From Tenodera sinensis (lineage: Eukaryota; Arthropoda; Insecta; Mantodea; Mantidae), in contig CM060964.1 of NCBI GenBank assembly GCA_030765045.1, positions 136,190,448-136,254,447 on the forward strand: a DNA stretch of 64,000 nucleotides. The letters run 5' to 3'. Positions 23,765-36,174 of the stretch are shown here, one piece after another. The notes below the pieces were generated by a model that made no database searches, was not told the DNA's origin, and saw only the letters and a list, made by a program, of their open reading frames with translations. Position 1 is the first letter of the stretch, and each line of letters starts with the position of its first letter. Position numbers and translations under genes: made by a program.

Positions 23765-24646
23765 AAAGAATTTGCAAACCATGTATTACAAGAAAAATTT
23801 GGAATGGTAAAAACTTTTTGACTGTGCAAAACATCTGTGGCAGAGTGTTACATAGCAGCTTTTGTAGAATGTTTGTGGTCTGCCATTACATCCTTCCATT
23901 TGAAAATGCCTCTGTGAAGAATGTTTAGCTATGAAGTGATCTCTGCCACCAAGTCTCAAACCAAACTGTAAAACACAAGGCAATGAAACTGGCTGCCCCC
24001 ATCTTCCTATCTGAAAACATCTTGAGATATTGCACTGCCAAGCATTGTGAAAATTCAAGCAAGTCCAGGGTATCTCGTCTGTGTAATTCTCTGCAGATAA
24101 TCTAACCATTTACTACAGCCATGTCCAAAATTCTTGTGAACAGGACCCAGTACTTACTTTTTCCACAGATTGAAGTAGCATATTTCCCTGCCAACCAGTC
24201 ATGATTGTCCACCCTTCCCATGGTCTTACTGCTTTATGACTAGCGGCTGTTGTCTTGCATTTCTGTTTCACCTATTTTCATTTGAAGCAAGCTCATTTTC
24301 TGAAATGTATGTCTACTTGGGGACACATTTTTTGTATCTTGGTTGCAAAGTTTTATTTTTATTGATAGATTTTTCAACCTTAGAATCATTTGTTTCCTGT
24401 CACTCTTTTAGAGACAGTGAAATGTACTTCAGCTGGGCAGGGAATATTGTTCACATTTATTATACCTGTAGCATCACTCAGTGCTTCATCTTCATCAGTC
24501 AGACTGTCTGGATCAGGAGGAAGAATCATATCAACTGTATCACAATCATTATGAATTTCATTGGCAAAGTTATTGTCACTTACAATATCCAGCATTTTTT
24601 GTAGTGTAATTCCTTTGAATATGACATCAAAATTATTACACGCCAT
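23765..24646 (-). pseudogene. piggyBac-derived transposase, internally deleted
   Basis: The N-terminus starts at 24646 (MACNNFDVIFKGITLQKMLD) with the acidic ILPPDPDSLTDEDE segment typical of PGBD2/3-like proteins. It runs into unrelated or deleted sequence near 24400. The C-terminus resumes near 24225 with MGRVDNHDWLAGKYATSICG, LFTRILDMAVVNGWIICREL and, after a frameshift near 24030, GGRDHFIAKHSSQRHFQMEG and the Cys-rich zinc knuckle CYVTLCHRCF. The central catalytic domain with the three Asp residues is missing. The first Cys of the knuckle is changed (RHFQMEGC instead of the usual RRCQMEGC). TTAA-flanked ends were not found. Confidence 0.88.
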
Positions 24647-24659
24647 ATCTCTGAAAGTA

Positions 24660-25945
24660 ATCTAAAAATAAAGAAAATAAAGAAATAACTAATGGACTTA
24701 TGTATTATTGTTCGCATTTTCTGTTAGTGCAGAATTGCAAAACTATCCCCAAAAATAACTTTAAACTATGTACTTTAGAATCAACGTACTTGTATGTTAT
24801 CCTACCTTCAAAGAACACAGTATACAATACTACTGAACACCAGTTAGTTCACTGTTTCAAATAGAACTGTAGATAGCAAATAACATACATGGCAGATGCT
24901 GGCGTATTATTACAGAAGTAACAATTTCACTAGCTGTTGTGTCACGCAAATGTTTCAATGTGCTGACATAACATACCCAGATGTCAATAAATAGATAATT
25001 GTTGTTAAACTCATATTTTCAGCATTAGAGTTGCATAAAGCTGCGCATTTCTTTGTATGATGCAATAATATAAACCTTCGACAGTTGATTGTACTACAGG
25101 AAGTTGGGAGGGAAAGGTAATATGGAAAAAAAAATAATGAGCTTTCCAGGTACTGAAGTCATTTGCATCTTGAAATTGTATATTTTTCTAATTTTTAAAC
25201 AATTGTAATATGTTTACATAGCCAGATATCACAAAAGTTAGACCTGGTCAAATTTGAGTTCACAAGACACCACTATGAATAACCCCAATCTTCACTGTTC
25301 CAAGGAGATTCTCTTCCTTCGTGAGCAACAAATAAGCCAACGGAAGAATGTACAATAAGTTTCAAAGCTACATAACCTAATTATATTTTTATAAAGTTCA
25401 GAGTTAAATGTACACACAAAATTTTTCACTTTGTTCCTCATCCTTAAAGTTTCTCAAATTGGAAGTAAGTCTTTCGTTTTTTAACTAATTCTAACTTCTA
25501 ACAGAATAAATGCGACTGAAAAGGTTTATTACATATGCTTAATATTACATCACTTTCAGGATTACCCATACTTTGAATATTCAACAGCAAAATTTACTGA
25601 AATGCACTCAACAAACATGGTTGGCACCTTGTACGCATTCATATGGGGTGTAGCCATTTCTCCCTATTTCATGGTTGCTGCTATGATGTCATGAAAGTTA
25701 ACTACATTGTGAGAATACCTCAGCATCTTGCACAGGGTCTCAGAAGAACTAATACGTAATAATCTGCACAAGAGCACCATCCTCTATTCAGAATAGTGAA
25801 TGCTTCTTTAGAACAGAATTCATGGTTTTCTCTCCTAGTTCATAGATGGTCGATTCATCTGGCATTTAAATGCTAGTAATTTAATTATGGCTTTTTCTTA
25901 GTCATTTCATTAGTCTAAAACATATGCAGTGCATTCATTGCATTC
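24660..25945. other. Unassigned AT-rich stretch
   Basis: No motif recognised. The right-hand part may hold the diverged 5' half of the hAT that becomes recognisable at 25950. Confidence 0.45.
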
Positions 25946-26357
25946 ATGAAGAATATGCCACTCCTCATATCATTGTAAGGCACTCTGCCAATCACCACCT
26001 GGAGTTGTCATTAAATGATGCTATAAATACTTTGAGTAGAGTGAATAGGTTCAAGAGATTCCTAGATAAGTTATATGTGCTCTAACATGCCTTGCCTAAA
26101 AAAGCCAGAGAACTGCAAACATGTATTGCGATGCTAGAATTTCAGCTGCTAAAAATTTGTAGAATTTGAGCACATGTCGGGTAGCATCTAGCTTACAAAG
26201 AGTCACTGCAGCAAGGCAGAATTTTTAAACACCTGTACTTCGTCTTAAGGAAACAAACGTTGATACTTTTAGGACAAAAATTGAACATGCATCTATCAAA
26301 GACCTTTTGAATAAAATTACGTCACTTGAGTTCATTCTTAATTTGGAATGTACAGCT

Positions 26358-28274
26358 TTTTTTTTTATTTATTTATTTATTTACATCATGAACAATCTAC
26401 AGATCGACTAATGATTTTTGTCTCATACATAAATTAATTCACATGCAAGAATCTTATTAATAATGAATTATTAATAATACATTTTAATGCACTGTCACAA
26501 AGGATGTTTGTTATATTTTATTAGTCAGTTCATAAGGCTTAGTTCTCTTTAAGTCTCCGCACTTCATCATTCAAAACACGCACAGCTTCCATTTCAGGAT
26601 TTATGTGGACATGAACACGTTGATGGTGTTTTATGGCACATTTTGATATCTCTTCATAAACTGTAGCTACTCTTAAATCACAGTGTAGGTCACTATTGCA
26701 TATGTTCCAGGGAGCATTTACAATTCCACGAAGTACTTTATTTTGAAATGCCTGAATCATCTTAACAGTTGATTTGTTGGTGCAACCACATAACTGGATT
26801 CCGTAAGTCCAAACAGGTTTCAACACTTGTTCGTAAATTAATAACTTATTATGTATTGAGAGTTCAGTATTTCGTCCAAGTAACCAATGGAGTGTTCTAT
26901 ATTTTATGTTGAGTTCTTCTCTTTTCTTCTTCACATGCTCTTTCCATTTCAATTTAACATCCAGTGTCATTCCCAAGTATTTGGCTGAATTATTATATGG
27001 AACTTTTAAGTTGTTGATAAAGATAGGAAGTGGAGTTACTTTCTTATATGTGAAATTTATATGAAATGATTTCAATTCATTCAATTTAATACGCAACTTA
27101 GTGGTCCAATTACTTATTTTATTTATAGCATTCTGTAGATTTTTAGTAGCTCTCTCGATATTCTCTTCAACAGTATGAATTGCTGTGTCATCTGCAAAAG
27201 TACCCATAAGAGTGTTATCCGCTCAGGGAATATCTCAGGTGTATAGTAAATATAGTATAGGCCCAAGTACACTGCCTTGTGGCATACCAGCTGTTATTCG
27301 TTTGAATTCTGAGTATTCTTTACCATGGCGTACTCTAAAATATCTATCTGTAATATATGATTTTAGTATCTGATAGAATTGCTTAGGAAAGTCCCTTTTT
27401 AATTTGATCTCAAGGCCCTTGTGCCAAATCTTATCAAATGCCTACGCTACATCAAGAAAGATTGCAGAATATATTTTTCCTTCTTCAAAAGCTTTCTCAA
27501 TAGAATTAGTAACTCTATGAACTTGATCAATGGTAGAATGTTTGTGTCTAAAGCCAAACTGATGAGTTGGGATCAGTTCTCTGGTCTGTATAACCGCCAT
27601 TAATCTCTTTAGTAGTAAGCTCTCAAATATCTTAGACATAATGGGAAGTAAGGATATTGGCAAATAAGATGTTACTTCTGTTGCTACCTTGCCTGGTTTG
27701 GGTGAGACTATTATTTCTGCCTTTTTCCAGTGCTTCGCAACATACTTAAGTTTATAACAAGCATTTATTATGTGCTCTAGTTTTTGACATACTCCGTCAG
27801 GAAGTTGTTTAATAATTTCACCAGTTATATTATCATGATCTGGTGATTTTTTAATACTATGGTTGTTTTTTTATGAAGTTCTTTAGTTCCTTCAAGGAAA
27901 TAGGTGTTATCTCCACCTCATTTTCACAAATAGCATATTCAGTACACACTAATGCAGTATTATCATTGTTAATAGTGTGTGGCTTAAATACATTTTCTAA
28001 ATGATCAGCAAACAAATAAGCTTTCTGCTTGGAATTCCTTGCTCATGCACCATTACCAGCTTTTAATGGAGGATCTTGCTGCACTGACCTTTTAAACCTT
28101 TTAGTTGTTTTCCACAGTGAATATCCAGATTCCTTATCTGCTAGGAGTTGACTAAGAAATCGGCTTAATGATTCATTTTTTATGTCCATGATGCGCCTTT
28201 TCAATTCATTACTTAATTTATTATATTTTGATTTGTCCTCAGCGTATCTAGTCTGTTGCCACTTCCTGTGTGCT
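26358..28274 (-). mobile_element. 5'-truncated jockey-like LINE with target-site duplication
   Basis: Minus-strand ORF2 of a jockey-clade non-LTR retrotransposon; endonuclease missing through 5' truncation. Reverse transcriptase: ISLLPIMSKIFESLLLKRLM and QFGFRHKHSTIDQVHRVTNS (about 27640-27500), SAIFLDVA motif A (near 27442), GMPQGSVLGPILYLLY-like motif B (near 27280), FADDTAIHT motif C (about 27195), then SAKYLGMTLDVKLKW and TYGIQLCGCTNKSTVKMIQA with FQNKVLRGIVNAPW to 26539. Stops or frameshifts at about 27440, 27260 and 27840. The tail is (TAAA)-rich (T/A run 26358-26383 on plus). The 12-bp duplication GAATGTACAGCT lies at 26346-26357 and 28275-28286. Confidence 0.93.
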
Positions 28275-28898
28275 GAATGTACAGCTGATGCCCTCCAAGA
28301 ACTTTTGGAGCTAAAAGAGAGAGATATTGATCTATACAAGGCTGACAAGAAAATAAAAAAATATCAATGTGTTCCAAGTTAGAACAAACTCCAAGTCCAT
28401 ATTATGAAACATTTTTCCATTAGTATGACAAATCTTAACTTTCAAGAAAAAGAAAGTTCATAAAATCTCCAGCAAACACAATATTCCAATATACCCATCT
28501 GCCTTTTATGAAAAACTGGTAGACTCATTAAAAAACAGATTGTTGAATGGACCAGATGCTGATATGACTGAATGCTCCAAAATGTTTGATCCCAACCAGT
28601 GGCCAGGGGAATATTCTTGGTGAGAGATTAGGAAGATGGAGATATAAATAGGAATATATCCTTGAAAAAAAAATGCCTGTAAGGTAATTTCCTCTGAAAT
28701 GTGCCATTTCATCTGGTTAGTGTGAAAGAAGATTTTCACAAACAAACTTTATTACAACACCTCCAAGATCGTCTTTACTCACCAAAACAACTGCTTCCTT
28801 TATATTCATCAAAATTGTTGGGCCTCCTCTCTCCCAGTTTGACCCAAACAAGTGTGTCAAGTCACTTTTATGTGGGTACCATTCTGCCATACGATACC

Positions 28899-29149
28899 TG
28901 GTTGCGCCATAGCCAAGTGGTTAGACTATTCACTTCTCACAGAAGCAGCCAGGGTTCGATCCCAGGCAACCGCCTGTGAGATTTGTGGTGGACGAAGCGG
29001 CGCTGGGGCAGGCTTTCCCCAGGTTCTCTGGTTTCCCCAACCATTTCATTCCACCGGTGCTCCATCTTCATTCCATGCATCATCAGTGTCAGCACTTGTG
29101 GTGCCATAATGTAGTAAACGCGGGCATTAAACACTACAACATACAACAA
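28899..29149 (+). mobile_element. tRNA-derived SINE (family 5) with perfect target-site duplication
   Basis: Head with consensus A box TAGCCAAGTGG and B box GGTTCGATCCC (28953-28963). The body contains TTTGTGGTGGACGAAGC, CTTTCCCCAGGTTCTCTGG and CCACCGGTGCTCCATC, and it ends in an ACAACA-rich tail. The 12-bp duplication CCATACGATACC flanks it (28887-28898 and 29150-29161). It lies inside the KIAA1586-like hAT remnant. Confidence 0.95.
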
Positions 29150-29230
29150 CCATACGATACCAACAGCACAAGCTGAGAGTGAGTGTTAAGACATGACCAA
29201 AATATGGAGCCTACTTTAGTAGTGAGCACC

Positions 29231-29658
29231 AGTACTTTTTACCTAGAAAAAAAGCACTGCATGTGCAGTGCACATATATAAAAGAGGAAGTCGATGTAAT
29301 TTAGCTGTCCCATGTTTCAACCACCTACATTTAAGACAAAAATCACTTGGCACTTCTCATACACAATTTTGCCTAGCTGGCTGGCACTCGTAAGGATTAA
29401 CATAGAGGAATAACGTAGGAATACTCTTCAGAGCAAACTGACACAAACAAAATTATTAGCACCTATCACTTTTACACTAGTACAAGCTATTCCTAAATGG
29501 CAAAATGAATTACATAAAAAATGGAATGTAATTTAACTCTATTCTGTAATCATTTCAATCAATGAATGTGCAATGAAAGGCAAAGTATTTTCCACCTGGG
29601 ATATACGAGGGATAAAGCTTTATGTAAGGAGACCTTAATGTGTCTAATATCATCTTGG
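29231..29658. other. Unassigned stretch
   Basis: No recognised content; possibly the 3' non-coding end of the preceding hAT. Confidence 0.45.
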
Positions 29659-29666
29659 ATCTACAG

Positions 29667-32600
29667 CAGTGTTCGAATCAGACTTTCTGATGAGGGGAAA
29701 GCTTAATTTTGTGTTATATTTATGGTAATAATGGTAGTAATACCAGTGATTGGAGTGTTATGTACATAAAACATAGCAGCAGCAATGTGTGTTTTACTGT
29801 CTTTAAGAGCACCGTGATTTTGTATTTCTGTGCAATACAGGCATTTAACTCTCCCAAAACTGTTTAACGAAAGCCAAGGTCGATTTGTTTTCCATTTTGC
29901 CTACACATACCCTGATTACTGTGCTTTTCAAATGGGAAGAGTCTGATCTGCAGCCAATGAGATACGTTTACACGCACAGTGTTGCAAGTTCATTACCCCT
30001 ACTCATTTTACATTTCCCTCTCTCTGGCACACTGTCCTAGTTCATGCAAGTCTACCTGCGCTACACATAAGGGAACCCAAAATGAATTTTTCAAACTTCT
30101 ATAATAATACAGTTGTTTAAATTCAAATTGGAACATGCGTATTATGTGTGTTAGATACTATATAGCTATTATTTATTTAAGTTCCAGTTCTACCTCTTAT
30201 ACTATATAGCTATATTGTATGAATTACTTGTTTTTTAATCCAATGAAACTGCCAGTGGCTCAGCTGTATCACTGTCATCACTTACGTCAAGACGCAATTC
30301 GTCATTGTCACTGTCTTCATCATCTGAGTCTTGCAAATTTATGATGATCGGTTCCAAAATCTCGTCACGGCCTATTTCTTTTCAAAAGTCGTCTTCTTGT
30401 AGTTTTTCTGCATGTCTCACACAATTTTCCCAGTCTTGTAAAGTTACCTTGTCAATTTCTTCATGAATAAGTCGTTCAACGTCAGACAGTCTAAAAGTGT
30501 TATTCCTGGTTGCAACCCCCTGTTTTATTTGAGCCCACACTAACTCAATTGAGTTATACTGGCAGTGATAAGGGGGGAGGCAAATTACCTTGTGTCCCAT
30601 TTCAACTGCAAGTTGATCCAGCTGGCACTTTTTCCTGGTTTTTAAATGGAAGTACTTGTTGCAATAACTCATTTTTAGTTTCTGCTGCCCAAAATTCAAC
30701 CCCCTTTTTTTTTTTTTTTTTTTTGCAACCATCCAACAATTTGGTTTTTTCTGCTGGCTGTATTCGACACTTTGTTTTCAATAACCGAATGATATGGCAC
30801 ATTATCCATTGTAATAATGCTTCCCTGTTCTAAATAATTTAAGAATCTGTTTAGAAACCATTCTTTAAATGTATCAGCTGTCATCTCTTCATGATCGTCT
30901 GAGGTGATTTACGAGAGTAAAATCCATTTGCTTTCGGATAGGAAACCTGTCTTAGCAGATCCTACATGACAAATGATAAGCCAACTGCCTTTTCCAACAG
31001 GTACCTTTAGCCCATCCTTTTCTGAGAAGTCTTGCCAGATTGACTTTTGGGTGTGGTTTTTATTTACCCATGTCTCGTCTAAGTAAAATATAGGTCTCGT
31101 ATCACCAGAATTTCTAATTTCGTGCATTTTGTTTAGGAATTTTAACCTTGTCACAACAATGTCACTCCTCCCCATTAAAAATTGACGCCCATCATTTGTC
31201 TTTCTGTACCTGAACCCTAATCTTCTCAAAATTCTGTAAGTCGATGAATTTGACCCAGTGTAAGATATTTTACCTCTAAGAGCGGAAGTTATTTTCTGTA
31301 TTGCTGGAAATTCACCTTGGTCATAAAAGTCGACCACAGTTCTATGTACAACGTGCTTGTCAAAGTCACTTAAATTTCTAACCCTCTTCGGAGGTCCAAT
31401 GTGTTTTCTAGGCGACACAAACACTGGAGAACCGCTGGGATCAAACTTCCTTGCCTCTCCGCAAATAGGAGACACGCTTGTTTTACCAGCACCACAAGCT
31501 TTAGCAGTAAGATTTTGAGCATTTTTTAAATCAAGTTTATTTCTTTCTTCCTCATTGTTGCATCTTTTAAAAAATGTATAGACCCTAAAAATATTTCAAG
31601 CTTGACTTCGTAATACCTGCTTCTTTGTTTCACCACTAAATTCACCGCTAGAAGCCATTGTACTACACTCAAAAGCACAGCACTTCAGCCTTCTTCTCAA
31701 GAACTGAACTGAATGTTCACTTGAACTCCATAGGGTAAATAAACACTGTCCCCGATTACGGAACAACACAATAATAAACATGTGATAGCTCACGTTCTGC
31801 TGATAAAGCAATCTATAGGCTAACAGAGAGTGAACTGTTTGATGTCTTGACTAACAAATGCCTTGACCTGTTCAAAGCAATAATTCTTTTAGCACACCAT
31901 GTCAATAAAGTACATTCCAGTTCTGTAATTACACAAATATGCTCATTACACTGCTTCTGTCGTGACCCGTCGTTATGATGTAACATGTGGATATGTTTAT
32001 TCATTCATTTGTATTATGAAAACTATTTGAACTAAAAATATGTGGCTTACAAATATTACTCCCTACCTTCCTTGGGCATTTATTTTTTTAAATTTGAATA
32101 TTCTGATCTTAGCGCAAATAGTATGTACTAGAGACAGATTCTTTGGCACGCATCAAGCCCCACTTAAGGGGAAGGCAATATGACAACACAGCAGGACTCC
32201 AATTGGTTGCCGGCCTAGATGCGCTCAAGGGCAAACTCTTTCCCATTTGAAAAGCATAGCAGTGTAATGCATTTACTCTACTCGCTAACACATATCACCT
32301 CCAATGCAGCAGTTTTTACCTTAGAAGCTGTAATATGTACTAATATTACTTGAAGTTAAAACCTGAGATTTGAACTGGAATATGTCACTGTCACTACTTT
32401 CTGTAACTTTTTGCTTTCTTGTCACAAATTTATCAATGCTGACGAAAAATAGAACAGTGAGTTGCAAGAAACTGAACTGAATACTACAAGCTGCAATCAT
32501 CATTGCTGGCGGAGAATTGCTGGAATTGTGAACCTTGAATGGCAACCCAACTAATGAACCTGAGAATTGTTTACTGTTTAACTTAGTTGCAATATGATGC

Positions 32601-32811
32601 TTTGCTTACTCACAGCTAGCACTCGTATCATGTACAATCTGTATCGAAAGTGTTCCATGTCTTGTATTTCAAAGAGCAGTAATAGTAAGTACTTGCAGTA
32701 AAGGGAAGAAATACTTCCCTGACAGGGAAGGTATTGTTCTTTGATGAGCCAGGGAAATTATTTAAGAGAAGGGGAAATCCCTCATCCCCCCCCCTGTTAA
32801 TTTGAACCCTG
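29667..32811 (-). mobile_element. DNA transposon: hAT-style ends around a DDE (IS630-like) transposase
   Basis: Left end CAGTGTTCGAATCAGAC; right end on the other strand CAGGGTTCAAATTAACA (12 of 17 alike), both followed by GATGAGGG within 35 bases. Flanking octamers are ATCTACAG (29659-29666) and GTCTACAG (32812-32819), 7 of 8 identical, as for an 8-bp target duplication. A subterminal inverted pair GCTTTTCAAATGGGAA occurs near 29933 and 32258. The gene inside (30235-31658) is not a hAT transposase by motif. The borders may therefore define an unusual element, or the gene may sit in an unrelated older hAT. Confidence 0.55.
30235..31658 (-). pseudogene. Nearly complete DDE transposase (IS630/Tc1-like fold)
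   Basis: Reads from ATG 31658 (MASSGEFSGETKKQV) to TAA 30235-30237, about 474 codons, normal for the arthropod family with motif YLDETWVN. An N-terminal helical/HTH part is followed by the catalytic motifs: IFYLDETWVNKNHTQKSIW (near 31085, Asp 1), SIITMDNVPYHS (near 30805, Asp 2) and LPPYHCQYNSIELVWAQIK (near 30550, Glu 3). The C-terminal tail is very acidic (NLQDSDDEDSDNDELRLD). Damage is light: in-frame TGA 31596-31598, TAA 30909-30911 and a TGA near 30380, plus one frameshift in a lysine/T homopolymer (30703-30724). The related fragment at 40891-41530 shows it belongs to a multicopy family. Confidence 0.85.
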
Positions 32812-32819
32812 GTCTACAG

Positions 32820-33900
32820 AGACGGAATGTGATAATTGATAATTGGGGTTTATATGAGACCATCATTCAAAGAGCTGGAAGTCAACTACATCCATATTAC
32901 TGTTTTATTAGGAAAGGAGAAACTCCAGGAAAAACTTCATGTACCCAATTCAGCCTAACTGAAACAAACTCGTGCCCCATTGGTTTACTTTTAGTACCAC
33001 AGTTTTTCTGATTTCACTGAACACTGGTATCACTAAATATTTCCGGTTTCATTCAACATTTTGGACACTTCACGTTTAGATTCAGTGAAAATAACTGGCT
33101 TACCCTACAACTTTCAGAACCACTCACTAACCTTATTTCAATCCCTTACACACCAATTAACAGCATGTAATCCAATAGGACTAAACTTTGCACACTTATG
33201 ATCATAGCTGGGTTGTTACATGTAAGTAAATGTTTTACAGTAAAATATGGATGAAAGATGTGTCATTAACATAATTAGTGTAAAATACATAATATCCCCC
33301 AAAAATGTTCAGTCTTTGTAGAGTTCAAATTTTAGATTCAAGAATCAGAGCCTATTGGTGTAGAATTCTAGTTACTGTTTGCATGTAAAGTAATTTTTAA
33401 GAGCTGTATCAGCTAATGTATTATGCAGTGTTATGAACTGTGATGTAAGAAACTCTGTGATGGGCTGACCATTGATACATCATGCTGTAAACTAAGATTG
33501 CTGTATTAAAAAGAAGCTGAGACACTTTACTTTCACTTTTAACACGTGTGAAATAAAACAGGTAAAACAGAAAATATTAATTTTCTTGGACTGGATGATG
33601 CATTGTGTAACAAATAAAACATCCTAAGCTATTTAATGTTAAAAGAACCAAAGTACTTAACCAAAAGCTTAATATATTATTATAAATAGGGACACCATAA
33701 AGAAATGAATAAATAAAAGCTCAATTTTTGGGATGTTCCTGCTCCATTTTCATCACTTTAGGCCCAGGTCCCTCCATAGGAGTACTTGCTTGAATCATGC
33801 AGTTGTTGAAGCAATTTCTTGTCTAAATATTTTCTGTACACTTGAGAAATTGAAAAATGGGTTGTAAGTGCCATACATGCTCCAAATGCATCAATGTTCA
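32820..33900. other. Unassigned AT-rich stretch
   Basis: No recognised motif on either strand. Confidence 0.5.
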
Positions 33901-33902
33901 GT

Positions 33903-34567
33903 TTATTCCTTTTGTTTGTCCATAATCAATTCATTACTAAAACAGACTTTCCACAGAAACAATGACCCTGGGATAAAATTCAACCACAGATAGAAGTGCA
34001 GAAATTTTGGTTCTACCCTCCTTAAATTTGTTAAAAATTTGTACCCATTTATATTCAACAGACTAATTTGAATTACTGTTTCACTTGAACTGGAATTCCA
34101 TATCAGCCACTTGGATTCTACCGATTTTTTGATGAATTTATACTGCTCAAAGTACTGGTCATCATCTATGTGAATCACTGATTTCAAACAATCATCAATG
34201 ATGATTTAGCTGCAGCCCATGTAATGTCTTTTGAGGTTAAACAAAGCCATTATGCAGAAGTACAATCTTCAATTGGATTTTTTGATATCTAGTTTTCAAT
34301 CACACTGTCTGTTAAATGCAAGTCCCATAATATTGCCTTCCTCTTGTAGTATATGCAGTAATGACTCCATTTCCCTAGGAGAGAAATATGTTGTTTTCCT
34401 GTCTTAAACTCTACTAATGAGTCTATGAAGTACAGAGAAAAGATCAACAGCTGTAATTTTTTCACTTTTGATTTTCTTAACGTAATTGTTGTACAGAAAT
34501 GAGAGGAAGAAATCAACATGGCTTTCCTGGACAAACCACATTTCTTGCCACTTCTAAGGTATTTCAT
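33903..34567 (-). pseudogene. Possible hAT C-terminal remnant
   Basis: A minus-strand frame (33903-34187) contains KSVESKWLIWNSSS and FIPGSLFLWKVCFSNELIMD, which resembles the hAT pattern of a short hydrophobic helix, then P-x-ER-x-FS and an I-x-D-KQR turn, but the diagnostic Glu-Arg is absent. A second frame (34289-34567) lies upstream in the right place for the same protein but has no clear motif. Treat as weak. Confidence 0.3.
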
Positions 34568-35269
34568 GATGCCAGGACTTCATTTTATTGGCTGGTGTTG
34601 TCACCTTGTATTGTGTATCAGATCAATATGCATACCCATGCTAGTTCTGTCAACTCATTGGTTAATTATGAATAGGTAAGGTGAGGAACGGCCACATGCC
34701 TCAAATAGGAAAGAGAAGGAGAGGCAACTTATGTCTCCTTTTAATATGGTGGAGACCAATTGAGGAGCGTTTTTTCAAAACTCGATAGATGCAAAATTTT
34801 ACGAAATTGAGTTATATATAGTATCGGCATAATTTTCACCTTCTGCATCGTTCTTATGAAATCAGATATTGCAAAATTCTATTCTTGTCTTGTGTAGAAG
34901 CTATGGAATATTAGCAGTTTTTTCAAAACTCGATAGATTCACTTGGTCAGTTAAAGCAAAGGTCAATAGATGCAATTTTATGATTTTATAATCCAAAGTG
35001 TAGCAACCTGAATTCTGTGAAATGCATGTTGGCATTGACTGCCATCTCACTGTTGCAATTCTTGGAATTCTCAATCATATCTGCAAGCTTTGTACAGTGC
35101 TGCATCGTTGGCAATAACTGTGGACTCAGGTTGTGCACTTGGATTTTACATTCATTTCTGCAAGCTTTTTGTTCCATTTATATCCCGCCTTTAACTGCAG
35201 GGGTCATATCGGCGACCTTGCCTATTGGCAATGGTGTTACTCGTTAACAATGGGTTTTTTTGGTCTTTG

Positions 35270-35440
35270 AATTCAACCTATAAAAACCCCCATACACACA
35301 TTCACACTTTCATTCATACTTCCAGACTCAGGGAAGGATGAAGAATAATCTTGGCTGGAGAAAAATTCGGGAACCCGAACCCGGGACCTCTTGCACAGCA
35401 GGCAGGTGCTTCTATAAGCTTTGTTATACTTACATGGCAT
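35270..35440 (-). mobile_element. Degraded tRNA-derived SINE
   Basis: On the minus strand, CACCTGCCTGCTGTGCAAGA precedes CCCGGGTTCGGGTTCCCG, a B-box-like core with an inserted duplication of GGGTTC. The remaining body has no match to the other SINEs here. It lies between the left repeats and the gene of the surrounding transposon. Confidence 0.55.
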
Positions 35441-35479
35441 TCTTATTCTTAGTTGAGACACTGCACTGTACTATACACA

Positions 35480-36174
35480 ATGGACAGGAGCTCAGATTGT
35501 GAAACTGTACCAGTCGTAGAATGCGCGGGAGGTAGGAATTGCAAAAACAAGGAAAGGAAATCAAAATGCAAGTCAAGGAAAACACATACTCTAGCAATTA
35601 CATGTTCAGAATGTCTCGAGTACACTCCACGACATCCTAAAACTAAAGCTTCCAAGGAATCACAGGGGTGTCAAAAGTTAGATTATCTCTCCTGGCTAGA
35701 AAATTTCACTTATCTGGAAATGCGCCAAAGGAAACCAGAGAAGGTGACAGAACAGGAATGTTACAGAAGGGCATTACTGCTGCTATAAAGCAATACATTA
35801 AGAAGTACAGATGTAGAGAAAGTCACTATGGAAGAGCAGAATCAATTAGAGGATATTTACCTCCAGAACTTAATATCAGAAAAATGTGGACCAACTTTTG
35901 CAACGAAAGGAGATTAAGAAATCTACCAGTCTGCTCATTGTCAAAATATAAAAACATATGTTACAACTTCTTCAATATTTCATTCCGTACACCACACACT
36001 GACACATGCTCAACCTGCAAAATGGGACTGATGAAGATTAAGACAGGCAGATGTGGAAAAGAGAAACGAACCAAGAACCATGTACAGACTATACAAGCAC
36101 TAATAAAGGTGAAAGCTTACTTATTCATATTGTTTGAAATTTCTTTGTGTGTATTCAATATGTTTGTTAAGTAA
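35480..36174 (+). pseudogene. Transposase N-terminal half with ESHYxR...YLP motif
   Basis: Starts at ATG 35480 (MDRSSDCETVPVVECAGGRN) with a basic, Cys-containing N-terminus. It shifts frame near 35668 into KKYRCRESHYGRAESIRGYL, LNIRKMWTNFCNERR, then YNFFNISFRTPHTDTCSTCK. SHY-x-R, the KM(W/Y) segment, F-x2-SF and the closing Cys-x2-Cys recur in large families of uncharacterised arthropod repeat proteins. The frame ends soon after QTIQALIK at what may be a splice donor (AAG/GTGAAAG near 36109). No second half with a DDE triad is present before the right repeats, so the copy is internally deleted. Confidence 0.7.

Larger units (their letters stand above)
25950..29230 (+). pseudogene. hAT transposase pseudogene (KIAA1586-like), split by LINE and SINE
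   Basis: Left part: HHLELSLNDAINTLSRVNRF, FLDKLY, ARELQTCIAMLEFQLLKI and KIEHASIKDLLNKITSLEF (about 25995-26345). It is interrupted at 26357 and resumes at 28275 with ECTADALQELLELKERDIDL and YKADKKIKKYQ. Further right are FYEKLVDSLKNRLLNGPDAD, MFDPNQWPGEYSW and the dimerisation segment CERRFSQTNFITTPPRSSLL then FIKIVGPPLSQFDPNKCVKS (about 28720-28870). These are the signatures of KIAA1586-type hAT transposases. Joining the two sides at the LINE duplication keeps the reading frame, which proves the LINE entered an already present hAT. A second interruption is the SINE at 28899. Stops and frameshifts occur throughout; the ends are not defined. Confidence 0.82.
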
